A DNA stretch of 64,000 nucleotides, taken from a bacterium. GTDB lineage: Bacteria; Bacteroidota; Ignavibacteria; Ignavibacteriales; Ignavibacteriaceae. The stretch lies in NCBI GenBank assembly GCA_016716565.1, contig JADJWC010000003.1, positions 558,001-622,000 on the forward strand. The letters are read 5' to 3'. The notes below the pieces were generated by a model. The model ran no database searches and had not been told where the DNA came from. It was given only the letters and a program-made list of their open reading frames with translations. Within the stretch, counting starts at the first letter, position 1. The number at the start of each line of letters is the position of its first letter. Position numbers and translations under genes: made by a program. Positions 18,549-27,389 of the stretch are shown here, one piece after another.

Positions 18549-20096
18549 ATGAAAAATATAATAACAGCCACAGCAGTTTTATTTTTATTCTTCATTCAAA
18601 ATATTACTGCTCAGGGCTGGCAATGGATTGATACCGGTTTTCCGGTTCACATATTTGATATGAGCTTTCCGCCGGGACAAAGCAATGTTGGTTTTGCAGT
18701 CGGATCTTCTTTACCATTTGGTGGAGATGGAATCATTCTTAAAACAACTGACGGCGGCTCAAACTGGACAAAAATTTCTGCTGATACTTTACCCGGTTTG
18801 AAGGCTGTCTGCTTTACTTCATTGAATGTAGGATTTGTTGGTGGATACCAGAACTTTCTGATGAAAACAACCGATGGCGGAACTAATTGGACATTTCAAA
18901 TGATCGATGACAAATTATGGTACTTCAATAACATCAAATTCTTTGATGAAAATAACGGTGTTATTGTCAGCTATCCATCTGAAGTTTATACAACTTCAGA
19001 TGGCGGAGTAACCTGGGATTCAACTTTGGGAGTTAAGCGCAGCGTTGAAGATATTTGTTACGCAGATGACACAAATTTATTTCTTACAGGTGGCGATGAG
19101 AAAATTTATAAATCTACTGACAGCGGTTTGTTATGGACTGAAGTTTATGGTGGAACTATCCTGAAAGATTTCTATGGAGTGGAATTTTTAAATGCTGATT
19201 ACGGATTGGTCTGTGGTGACAGCGGAAAAGTTCTTGTTACAACAGATGCCGGAGTGATCTGGGATTTGAATACAGTAAGCAGCTTAGGATTGCTCAACGA
19301 TATTCATATTGTCGATCAGCAGAATTCTTTTGTTGTCGGTTCTCCTGAGCTGGTTTACAAAACTACAAATGGAGGTTCCTCCTGGTTCAGTGATTTCAGC
19401 GGAGGAAATATTACTTCTTTTTATGAGATTTTATTTACCGAAAACCAGGTTGGACTTATCTGCGGATCAGGAGGTAAATTTCTAAAAAACAATGATTACA
19501 TAGTACCGGTTGAATTGACCAGCTTTGCTGCCGAAGTAGATGGAAATGAAGTTCATATAAGATGGACAACGCAGACTGAATTAAATAATTCCGGCTTTGA
19601 AATTTATCGACTGACTCACGGAACCGATTGGCAAAAAATAACTTTTGTTCCGGGATCTGGCAGCAGCACTGAACCAAAAGATTATTTTTACATTGACAGA
19701 GATGTTAAAAATGGAAATTATTTCTATCAGCTAAAACAGATTGATTATAATGGCAGATATGAATTCTCTGATGTAATTACTGTTGAAGTCTCAACTCCGG
19801 TGGAATATTCCCTTGAACAAAATTATCCAAATCCATTTAACCCGACAACATCTATTCGTTTTTCGATTCCATCTGTCATTGCGATCCGGCAATTGCCGGA
19901 GAAGCAATCTCAATTAGTCACTTTAAAAGTTTATGATATTCTCGGTAACGAATTGGCATTACTGGTAAATGAAGAAAAACCAGAAGGAATTTACAGAGTT
20001 GAATTCAACGCAGCTGGATTATCAAGTGGAATGTACTTTTATGTTTTAAAGGCTGGCAATTTCGTTGAAACTAAGAAAATGCTTCTTTTAAAATAG
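18549..20096 (+). CDS. BNR / Ycf48-like beta-propeller protein, T9SS cargo
   Basis: 515 residues with a signal peptide. Residues 25-325 are a propeller of repeated Asp-box-like motifs: KTTDGGSNW, KTTDGGTNW, TTSDGGVTW, KSTDSGLLW, VTTDAGVIW, KTTNGGSSW. These are typical of Ycf48-like or sialidase-like sensor propellers. Residues about 323-410 form a Fn3-like domain (VELTSFAAEVDGNEVHIRW) common just before such tags. The T9SS tag (NYPNPFNPT) carries a 15-residue insert between FSIP and VTLKVYD, encoded by a palindromic repeat (next entry). No constant cassette. Enzymatic function is not evident. The next gene starts 35 bases downstream. Confidence 0.85.
   Translation: MKNIITATAVLFLFFIQNITAQGWQWIDTGFPVHIFDMSFPPGQSNVGFAVGSSLPFGGDGIILKTTDGGSNWTKISADTLPGLKAVCFTSLNVGFVGGYQNFLMKTTDGGTNWTFQMIDDKLWYFNNIKFFDENNGVIVSYPSEVYTTSDGGVTWDSTLGVKRSVEDICYADDTNLFLTGGDEKIYKSTDSGLLWTEVYGGTILKDFYGVEFLNADYGLVCGDSGKVLVTTDAGVIWDLNTVSSLGLLNDIHIVDQQNSFVVGSPELVYKTTNGGSSWFSDFSGGNITSFYEILFTENQVGLICGSGGKFLKNNDYIVPVELTSFAAEVDGNEVHIRWTTQTELNNSGFEIYRLTHGTDWQKITFVPGSGSSTEPKDYFYIDRDVKNGNYFYQLKQIDYNGRYEFSDVITVEVSTPVEYSLEQNYPNPFNPTTSIRFSIPSVIAIRQLPEKQSQLVTLKVYDILGNELALLVNEEKPEGIYRVEFNAAGLSSGMYFYVLKAGNFVETKKMLLLK
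19875..19911 (+). repeat. Palindromic repeat inserted in frame in a sorting tag
   Basis: GTCATTGCG...AAGCAATCTC with a perfect 14-bp palindrome CCGGCAATTGCCGG at 19886-19899. The outline resembles the dispersed 'GTCATTGCGA...GAAGCAATCT' elements known from many bacterial genomes. It is translated through as SVIAIRQLPEKQS. Confidence 0.7.
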
Positions 20097-20131
20097 ATGT
20101 AACTTAATATGATTTATTTAATACCATAACT

Positions 20132-21718
20132 ATGCGGGCATATTACATTTCAATATTGTTTATTATAACTGCGTTTGTAATGCACGCACAATGGTCTACC
20201 GATCCAAACAATAATTTGATTGTTGGTTACGGATTAGACCCGCACATTTGTAGCGATAGTGCTGGCGGATGCTATTTTACTTACGATTACGAAAATATTT
20301 ATTATCCGCGAAAGCTTGCTCTTGAAAGATTGGATAAATACGGTTACAAACCCTGGGGAACATTAAAACAAATACTTGGCGAGTTACCGGAACAATCACA
20401 CGCAGAGATAATTGAAGACGGTGAAAGTGGAGTAATAGTAAGCTATGAAGACCGATTTGAAGATCTCCCTAACACTGAACAAAGAGTAAGGTTGCAAAGA
20501 GTTGACAGCAGTGGAAATTCTTTGTGGGGGACAACAGGAGTAAAAGTAACACTCGAAGAAATAAATCACGGAAAACAACAGCTTGTAACAGATGGCAATG
20601 GGGGAGCAGTTGTAGGCTGGGTAAATACATTTGATCAATATAAAGTTAATAGGATAAACAGTGAAGGACAAAGGGTATGGGGAGATAGTGGAATAATGCT
20701 AACTAGTGGATCCAATGAACAGCCAATAGTAATAAAAGCTGCAGATGGAAATTATTATTTACAGGCTGGAACAATTATATATCGGATAAATCAAAACGGG
20801 GAAATATTAAAACAATTCAGCAGTACTATACTCGGGCAGCCTGTACCTGATCCTGAAGGAGGAGTAGTGGTAAGCGGTTTAGTATGGACTGGAATGATAC
20901 CAAAACTTGTAGCACAAAGAAAAGATTCACTCGGCAACAACCTCTGGCAAGAGCCTTATGTTGTGATTGCCGATAGTCTTTATTATATAAATCCAAGATT
21001 TAATATCCAGTGTAATGATGGTTATTATTATTATGGATGGAGCGGGACAAAGTATGGAATTGTGCAAGTTGCTCAATACCAAGCGCTAAGACAAGATGGA
21101 AGTAAATTGTTCCCACAAGGCAGCGTTCAAATAAGTAATAATGCACCAATAGGTAGACCCTATATTATTTCATCAGATTCTGGTAGAACAATTTTTGTAT
21201 GGAATGATGCAACAATCACGTCTTCAACAATTGCCCAGATGTATGATACACTTGGTAATAAGTTGTGGAATGAAAATGGCATTGTAGTTTCTTATCCTGC
21301 AATAGCATATGAGAATACAACCGATGGTCAAGGTGGTTTTATAACCATTGGTCCGATAAATCAATTTACAATAATTGCGCAGCAAGTTAATAAGTATGGA
21401 TACTTGGGCGAGATTATTACTTCAATTCCTCAAGAAGATCAAGAGATATTTCCCACAGAAATAATTCTATACCAAAATTACCCCAATCCCTTTAATTCAA
21501 TCACGAATATTAGTTATTCAATTCCAAAAGAAGGGAGAATAAGAATTGTTCTCTACAATATTCTTGGAGAAAACCTAAAAACAATTTCGGATGAATATAA
21601 AAGTATTGGTACATACTCGATTAGCTTTAATGCCGATAATCTTCCATCTGGTGTGTACTTCTATACCCTGGAAACAGACAATCAAGTACTATCTAAAAAA
21701 TTAACAATCTTAAAGTGA
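20132..21718 (+). CDS. Secreted propeller-like protein with divergent T9SS tag
   Basis: 528 residues with a signal peptide (ISILFIITAFVMHAQ). The body has irregular repeats of about 50 residues: a polar Gly-rich turn, a V/I strand and an LWG/VWG motif (GNSLWGTTG, GQRVWGDSG, GNNLWQEP, GNKLWNENG). This suggests a beta-propeller, similar to secreted repeat proteins of Ignavibacteria. The last 85 residues are a divergent sorting tag (QNYPNPFNSITNISYSIP) ending LSKKLTILK. No catalytic motif is seen. It sits in the operon, 19 bases before the next start. Confidence 0.75.
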   Translation: MRAYYISILFIITAFVMHAQWSTDPNNNLIVGYGLDPHICSDSAGGCYFTYDYENIYYPRKLALERLDKYGYKPWGTLKQILGELPEQSHAEIIEDGESGVIVSYEDRFEDLPNTEQRVRLQRVDSSGNSLWGTTGVKVTLEEINHGKQQLVTDGNGGAVVGWVNTFDQYKVNRINSEGQRVWGDSGIMLTSGSNEQPIVIKAADGNYYLQAGTIIYRINQNGEILKQFSSTILGQPVPDPEGGVVVSGLVWTGMIPKLVAQRKDSLGNNLWQEPYVVIADSLYYINPRFNIQCNDGYYYYGWSGTKYGIVQVAQYQALRQDGSKLFPQGSVQISNNAPIGRPYIISSDSGRTIFVWNDATITSSTIAQMYDTLGNKLWNENGIVVSYPAIAYENTTDGQGGFITIGPINQFTIIAQQVNKYGYLGEIITSIPQEDQEIFPTEIILYQNYPNPFNSITNISYSIPKEGRIRIVLYNILGENLKTISDEYKSIGTYSISFNADNLPSGVYFYTLETDNQVLSKKLTILK

Positions 21719-21737
21719 CAAGAGAAGAAAATCCTGA

Positions 21738-24700
21738 ATGAAAAATATTTTTATCATTAAAAATAGAATAGAATCATTAGCAGTTTTATTGTTGATAGTT
21801 TTTACTGGCATTGTTCATCCTCAGGGCGATAATCCTTTTGTCGATCGTGTCCCCCGTGAGTGGCTGGAAAATATTAATTATTCTGATAGTGAAGAGGATG
21901 TAATAACAGATAATGATGGCTATGATAATTTTAACCTCGAAGTTGATTTTGCCGAACCGCATCTTTCACAAAATCCAAATAATCCGCTGCAGTATTTCGG
22001 CGCATACAATATTAATAATGCCTGGCGTACGACCGATGGATTTAACTGGTTAAGTTCATCGCCTGTATTTGGTGTTCCTGCAGATGGCGATCCTTGCACG
22101 GCGTACGATGGTGCAGGTAATTTATATTACGAAACTATGTTCGGAGGAATTACAGGCTGTAAAGTGATGAGATCCACAAATAACGGCGCGACTTGGTCTG
22201 CTTCTGTTACAGCTATTTCCGGCAATGACAAAAACTGGATGGCTGCTGATCAGACAACAGGTCCATATGCAAATTATGTTTACACAACAATGACTCCCGG
22301 TAACTTTGCACGCTCTACAAATTTTGGTGCAAGCTGGACAACAACGGCAACTTTCTCAACACAAACATTACCCGGTATGATGGTTTGTGTCGGACCGAAC
22401 GGAACTACGGACGGAGGTGCGGTGTATGTTGTCACTAATTCCGGAAGTTCTTTTGCTTCTACATATACTTTTTATGCATCGACAAACGGCGGATTAAACT
22501 TCACACAAAAATCAGCACAGAATTTTGCTAACTATGTCGGCACGGATGTTAACGGAAGAAATTCTGTTCAGAATATGAGAACGCGTCCATATCCATTCAT
22601 TGCTGCTGATCAAAGTAACGGTACCTACCGGGGAAGATTTTATTGTGTTTATGCTTCCAATACTCCCTCAGGCAATGGAAACAAGCCTGATATTTTCTGC
22701 AGGTATTCAACTAACCAGGGAATAACATGGTCATCTGCAATAAGAGTTAATGATGATTTGAACACGACCGCTAATCATCAATGGCATCCATCTATCTGGT
22801 GCGATAAATCTTCCGGCAGATTGTACGTGAAGTGGATGGATACGAGAGACACTCCGACAAGCGACAGCGCTTACATTTATGCAAGCTATTCGGATGACGG
22901 CGGAGTTACGTGGGCACAAAATCAAAGAATATCAAATCAAAAAATGAAGATTAATTGTTCTACCTGCGGCGGTGGAGGAACGCCTCGTTATCAGGGTGAT
23001 TATGATGCTGTCGTTTCCACAAATAATCAGGCAATGATGATGTGGACGGATTTTCGTTTCGGAGATTTTGGAAGTTATGTTGCTTACTTTCCTGATTTTG
23101 CAATGAAAGTCTCGCCATCAAATTCAACTATTGATAATAATAATGATAGTGCATTTATAAATATTGAAGTACCGAGTGTCAAGCTTTATAATTCAACAGC
23201 AATATTTTCTGCTAACATTACTCCGACTCCGCCGAGCGGTTCATTCATTATTGATTTCCCGCAGGGTAATACATTAAGTTCATTTCCTGGAAATGTTACG
23301 ATGCGGATTAGGACGTCCGGGAATGTTACACTCGGAAACTACACTATCAATATTAAAGGTGAAGGTCCGAATGGAACCCCCGTTCATCGTAGGACTGCAT
23401 CAATTCAGGTGGTAGTACCGGCACTGGACTTCGGTGTTGATTTAATTGTATCTGATAATTGCACAAATCAGGTCGCTCTGAAATTCGGAACTGCACCCGG
23501 AGCTACAGATTGTTTCGACCCGGGATTAGATATTGAAGCCCCACCTCCACCACCCGTAGATGCATTTGATGCAAGATTCACAAGTTGTGGCATTCCATTT
23601 TTAACGGACGTCCGAGGTACTAATCTTTCAGGTGAAAGATTCTGGAGCTTACGTTATCAACCGGCTACAGGCTGTGAGCCAGCAAATTTAAGTTGGAATG
23701 CTTCACAATTACCGTCGACAGGATATTTTCATCTCGTCGACCCGGGATCCAACAACATTGTTAATGTAAATATGAGAACTACCAATCAGTTTAATGATGT
23801 ATCAGGTTTTGGAATTCTTAGGATAAAATTCAATTATCAAATTACTTCAAACTATAATATATCATCAGGCTGGAATATGATAAGTCTTCCGGTTGATGTT
23901 TCAAATAATAACTATCTTGCATTATTTCCATCCGCAATAGCGGGAACTTTATTCGGCTATTCAAATGGATATTTCTCGACTGAAACAGTTAGTAATTGTA
24001 CTGGTTATTGGTTGAAATTTCCATCCTCACAAGTTGTTCCGGTCAGTGGAGCAGATAGGATTGATTGTGTCATTTCATTAAATACTGGCTGGAATATCAT
24101 CGGAGGACCATATTGTAATGTTCCATTAAGCAGTGTTCAAGATCCAGGTGGTATAATAGTTACAGGCACCTTGTTTGAATATTCAGGCGGTTATATCAGT
24201 GCAAATTCCATTGATGGAACAAAAGCTTACTGGATTAAAGCAAGTAGTTCGGGAACGATAACAATAAGCTGCAATAATGTGGTGATGAAAGAGAATAATG
24301 AATTAGAAAAGATTTCAGAAGCAACAGAAGAATTTAGTCAGATAGAGATAACTGACAGAGCAAACAACAGCCAGACGTTATACCTCAACGGAAAGCTGGA
24401 AGGAAGTATCAATAAGGAAAGCTACAGTATGCCGCCGGTACCGCCTGTTGGAGCGTTTGATGTAAGACTTGAAGACGATTACAAGTTGACGGAGAATGAT
24501 GAAGCAACAATAAAGATTCAGGCGAGTGAATATCCTGTGAGGATAAAGATTACAAACCTGAAGAATGGGGTAGAATATAGATTAGTAGAAATATCGAGTG
24601 GAGAGGAAGTAGGAAGTCACAGGTTAGTAGAAGGTGAAGAAATAATAATCAGCAACAAATCAGTGAATAAGCTGAGGATAGAGAAAGCAGGAGAGATACC

Positions 24701-24965
24701 GGAAACATATAGTTTAGAACAGAACTATCCGAACCCATTTAACCCGATGACAACGATAAAGTTTGATCTGCCAGAAGCAACAGAAGTAACGCTGACGATT
24801 TACAACACATTAGGACAGAAGGTAGATGAGATAGCAAACACAACATTGGAAGCCGGAAGATACAGCTACCAGTGGAACGCCACCGACATTGCAAGTGGTA
24901 TTTATATCTATGAAATAAGAACAAACAAATTTGTTTCATCCAAGAAAATGATATTTTTAAAATGA
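21738..24965 (+). CDS. Sialidase-like (BNR) propeller with divergent cassette, T9SS cargo
   Basis: 1075 residues with an N-terminal signal segment. Residues about 40-455 are an exo-sialidase-type propeller with Asp-box motifs (RSTNNGATW, RSTNFGASW, YSTNQGITW, YSDDGGVTW). An Ig-like domain follows (about 455-560). Residues 565-700 hold one LPPxPP-type domain (PPPPPVDAFDARF). Residues about 710-850 are a diverged pair of WN...GYW repeats (GWNMISLP, GYWLKF; GWNIIGG, AYWIKA). Residues 860-985 are a second LPPxPP domain (MPPVPPVGAFDVRL), then the T9SS tag. This is the ancestral-looking layout of the cassette, without the DNA identity seen in other genes. The stop codon overlaps the next start (ATGA at 24962). 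Whether it cleaves sialic acid is not shown. Confidence 0.82.
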   Translation: MKNIFIIKNRIESLAVLLLIVFTGIVHPQGDNPFVDRVPREWLENINYSDSEEDVITDNDGYDNFNLEVDFAEPHLSQNPNNPLQYFGAYNINNAWRTTDGFNWLSSSPVFGVPADGDPCTAYDGAGNLYYETMFGGITGCKVMRSTNNGATWSASVTAISGNDKNWMAADQTTGPYANYVYTTMTPGNFARSTNFGASWTTTATFSTQTLPGMMVCVGPNGTTDGGAVYVVTNSGSSFASTYTFYASTNGGLNFTQKSAQNFANYVGTDVNGRNSVQNMRTRPYPFIAADQSNGTYRGRFYCVYASNTPSGNGNKPDIFCRYSTNQGITWSSAIRVNDDLNTTANHQWHPSIWCDKSSGRLYVKWMDTRDTPTSDSAYIYASYSDDGGVTWAQNQRISNQKMKINCSTCGGGGTPRYQGDYDAVVSTNNQAMMMWTDFRFGDFGSYVAYFPDFAMKVSPSNSTIDNNNDSAFINIEVPSVKLYNSTAIFSANITPTPPSGSFIIDFPQGNTLSSFPGNVTMRIRTSGNVTLGNYTINIKGEGPNGTPVHRRTASIQVVVPALDFGVDLIVSDNCTNQVALKFGTAPGATDCFDPGLDIEAPPPPPVDAFDARFTSCGIPFLTDVRGTNLSGERFWSLRYQPATGCEPANLSWNASQLPSTGYFHLVDPGSNNIVNVNMRTTNQFNDVSGFGILRIKFNYQITSNYNISSGWNMISLPVDVSNNNYLALFPSAIAGTLFGYSNGYFSTETVSNCTGYWLKFPSSQVVPVSGADRIDCVISLNTGWNIIGGPYCNVPLSSVQDPGGIIVTGTLFEYSGGYISANSIDGTKAYWIKASSSGTITISCNNVVMKENNELEKISEATEEFSQIEITDRANNSQTLYLNGKLEGSINKESYSMPPVPPVGAFDVRLEDDYKLTENDEATIKIQASEYPVRIKITNLKNGVEYRLVEISSGEEVGSHRLVEGEEIIISNKSVNKLRIEKAGEIPETYSLEQNYPNPFNPMTTIKFDLPEATEVTLTIYNTLGQKVDEIANTTLEAGRYSYQWNATDIASGIYIYEIRTNKFVSSKKMIFLK

Positions 24966-25867
24966 TAATTCATATAAAAAATACTCTGCTTTACACAATG
25001 GTTCTCTTTATTGTTATCTTCTTCAGCAGCATCTCTTTATGCCAGACTGAGGCACAGGTTTCAATCCCGTTTGAGATTTATGATAATGCCGGCGGACAAA
25101 AAATTCTGTACTTCGGACTGGATCAGACTGCAACGAATGGAATAGATTTCCTTCTTGGAGAAAGCGATCTTCCACCATATCCACCGACCGGTGCATTCGA
25201 TGCAAGATGGATTCTTCCTGAAAATGGATTTAATGGTTCACTTAGTTCCTGGCTCGATTACAGAAATGCTCCTGGTTTTCCTTATTCAGGGACAGTCGAA
25301 CACAGACTCAGATATCAGAGTATGCTCGGTGCAACGGAAATGTATTTCAAATGGAATGTGCCTCCTGAAGTCACAGGTTTGGTTCAGGATTTAATAGACG
25401 GTTCTTTCATAAGTGTTCCGATAGAAGGTCACGGTTCTTATCAGATAATGAATTTCGAAGTTTTCAATCAATTAAAATTATTTGTTTACTATAATAATGT
25501 TGTCACTGATGTTGTTGATAGTAATCCTGGTGAATATGATTTCAAACTTGAACAGAACTACCCGAATCCGTTTAATCCTTCAACAAAAATTCGTTTTGTC
25601 ATTCCAGACGAAGTGAGGAATCTTAAAGATTTCTCGTCGCAAACTCCTCGAAATGATAATTCTTTCATAACACTTAAAGTTTATGATGTACTTGGAAACG
25701 AAATCGCTACTCTTGTTAACGAAGAAAAACCTGCCGGCATCTATGAAATTGAGTTTAACAGTCATTCCGGCTTGTCCGGAATCATGGAGCTACCAAGTGG
25801 AATCTATTTCTATCAACTTATGGTTAATGAATTAATTCAAACAAAAAAAATGATTTTTCTCAAATAA
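24962..25867 (+). CDS. Small LPPxPP-domain secreted protein, T9SS cargo (paralogue of 14174)
   Basis: 301 residues; the start overlaps the previous stop by 4 bases, which suggests translational coupling. A signal peptide (IVIFFSSISLC) precedes one domain with FEIYDNAGGQKILYFGLDQ and DLPPYPPTGAFDARW. It is collinear with and clearly similar to the protein at 14174 over about 190 residues. The tags differ: here the T9SS tag (NYPNPFNPST) contains a 20-residue insert encoded by a palindromic repeat (25598-25657). Function unknown. Confidence 0.82.
   Translation: MIIHIKNTLLYTMVLFIVIFFSSISLCQTEAQVSIPFEIYDNAGGQKILYFGLDQTATNGIDFLLGESDLPPYPPTGAFDARWILPENGFNGSLSSWLDYRNAPGFPYSGTVEHRLRYQSMLGATEMYFKWNVPPEVTGLVQDLIDGSFISVPIEGHGSYQIMNFEVFNQLKLFVYYNNVVTDVVDSNPGEYDFKLEQNYPNPFNPSTKIRFVIPDEVRNLKDFSSQTPRNDNSFITLKVYDVLGNEIATLVNEEKPAGIYEIEFNSHSGLSGIMELPSGIYFYQLMVNELIQTKKMIFLK
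25598..25657 (+). repeat. Palindromic repeat inserted in frame in a sorting tag
   Basis: The left arm GTCATTCCAGACGAAGTGAGG and the right arm CTCCTCGAAATGAT form an imperfect inverted repeat, as in the dispersed GTCATTCCGA...GAGGAATCT elements. It lies between RFVIP and ITLKVYD, the same site as the element at 19875. Confidence 0.7.
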
Positions 25868-25882
25868 AATTACTGGTAATCA

Positions 25883-27358
25883 ATGCGCTTATTAACAAAA
25901 ACATTGTTCACTTTATTAATGTTCACAAGTGTTGTCTTCTCACAAAACCAGCATACAATAATGTCTTATAATGTTTTGAATCTGGTACTTACTGATACTT
26001 TAGAACGCAATCCATATTACAGAACAATATTTTCAAATGTTCAGCCGGATATTCTTGTTTGCCAGGAAATGACATCTCAGACCGGTGTGAATGGATTTTT
26101 AATAAGAGTGCTGAACAGAGTTTCATCAGGCTATGCTGCCGGAACTTTTATTAATGGAACTGATACAGACAATGCGATCTATTATAAAACCAGTTTGTTC
26201 ACTTTCATAAGTAATACACCAATCGCAACAGCACTGCGCGATATTAATGAATTCAGACTTCGTCATAATGCAACCGGAGATACAATTATTATTTACTCAG
26301 TACATTTAAAAGCAGGTGATACAAGTGCTGACAGTATTCAGAGAGCAGCAGAAATTGATAATTTGCGAATCATAACAGATGCGCTGCCGCCAAATTCCAA
26401 TTTTATCATACTCGGTGATTTTAACATTTATAGTTCTGCTGAATTAGCATTTCAGAAACTGCTGAACCAATCTCAATCAGGATATTTTATTGATCCATTA
26501 AATCTTGTTGGTAGTTGGAGCAACAACGGAACATTTGATTCTTACCACACACAATCAACTAGAGTCAGGAATTTAGGTGACGGCGGTGCTACTGGTGGTC
26601 TGGATGACAGGTTTGATATGATACTTATGTCCCAATCGATAATGAATGCTGGAGGAATAACATATTATCCCGGTTCATTTGTGACTTACGGAAATGATGG
26701 TAACCATTTTAATGATTCAATCAACAAACCACCAAATGCAGTTGTAAGTCAGCAGGTTGCTGATGCACTGCATTATGCATCTGACCATTTACCAGTTTAT
26801 GCAACTTTTGGATTTGACAATCCGTATCTCGAGCTTTCATCGCTTACAACACTGATTGAAGGATTCTACGATGGTTCATCGATGAAGCCGGATACTGTAA
26901 CAGTCGAACTTCGCAATTCAACTTCACCCTTCGCACTGGTAGATCAGGCAAAGATATTTCTTAATAGCAGCGGACAGGGTGCAGCAAGATTTTATAACAT
27001 TGAGAATGGTGTTCCTTATTATATTGTCCTTAAGCATCGAAATGCAGTTGAAACATGGAGCGCCTTACCTCAAACTTTTTCAGCAAATACTTTGACTTAT
27101 GATTTTACTACGACACAGAACAAAGCATTCGGTAATAACTTAAAGCTTGTTGGAACTAAGTGGTGTATATACGGCGGCGATGTAAACCAGGATGGATTTG
27201 TTGAAGCAGCCGATTTGAATCTGGTCTATACAGATAACATCTCCGGTATTACAGGATATGTTCCAACTGATTTGAACGGAGATTCATTTACGGAAATTGA
27301 AGATATAAATATCGTATTCAGAAATAATATTTCGGGAATTCAAAAGTTAAACCCTTAA
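25883..27358 (+). CDS. Secreted endonuclease/exonuclease/phosphatase-family protein with dockerin-like C-terminus
   Basis: 491 residues with a short signal peptide. Residues 22-312 show the DNase I-like EEP fold motifs: IMSYNVLNL, CQEM (metal-binding Glu), HLKAG, LGDFN, DDRFD and SDHLPV. It is likely an extracellular nuclease or phosphodiesterase. Residues 317-491 form a module shared with the next two genes: a beta-domain (YYIVLKHRNAVETWS) and two EF-hand-type calcium loops (DVNQDGFVEAADLN and DLNGDSFTEIEDIN), as in dockerins. There is no T9SS NYPNPFNP tag. It follows the small LPPxPP gene by 15 bases. How it leaves the cell or is anchored is unknown; cohesin binding is a hypothesis. Confidence 0.85.
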   Translation: MRLLTKTLFTLLMFTSVVFSQNQHTIMSYNVLNLVLTDTLERNPYYRTIFSNVQPDILVCQEMTSQTGVNGFLIRVLNRVSSGYAAGTFINGTDTDNAIYYKTSLFTFISNTPIATALRDINEFRLRHNATGDTIIIYSVHLKAGDTSADSIQRAAEIDNLRIITDALPPNSNFIILGDFNIYSSAELAFQKLLNQSQSGYFIDPLNLVGSWSNNGTFDSYHTQSTRVRNLGDGGATGGLDDRFDMILMSQSIMNAGGITYYPGSFVTYGNDGNHFNDSINKPPNAVVSQQVADALHYASDHLPVYATFGFDNPYLELSSLTTLIEGFYDGSSMKPDTVTVELRNSTSPFALVDQAKIFLNSSGQGAARFYNIENGVPYYIVLKHRNAVETWSALPQTFSANTLTYDFTTTQNKAFGNNLKLVGTKWCIYGGDVNQDGFVEAADLNLVYTDNISGITGYVPTDLNGDSFTEIEDINIVFRNNISGIQKLNP

Positions 27359-27389
27359 TAATGAACTAAGACTTTAACATAAATTAGCT

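Noticed and set aside
21738..24965. Calling the BNR proteins true sialidases.
   Set aside because: Only Asp-box motifs are visible; the arginine triad and catalytic Tyr/Glu of sialidases could not be placed, so 'sialidase-like' is kept.
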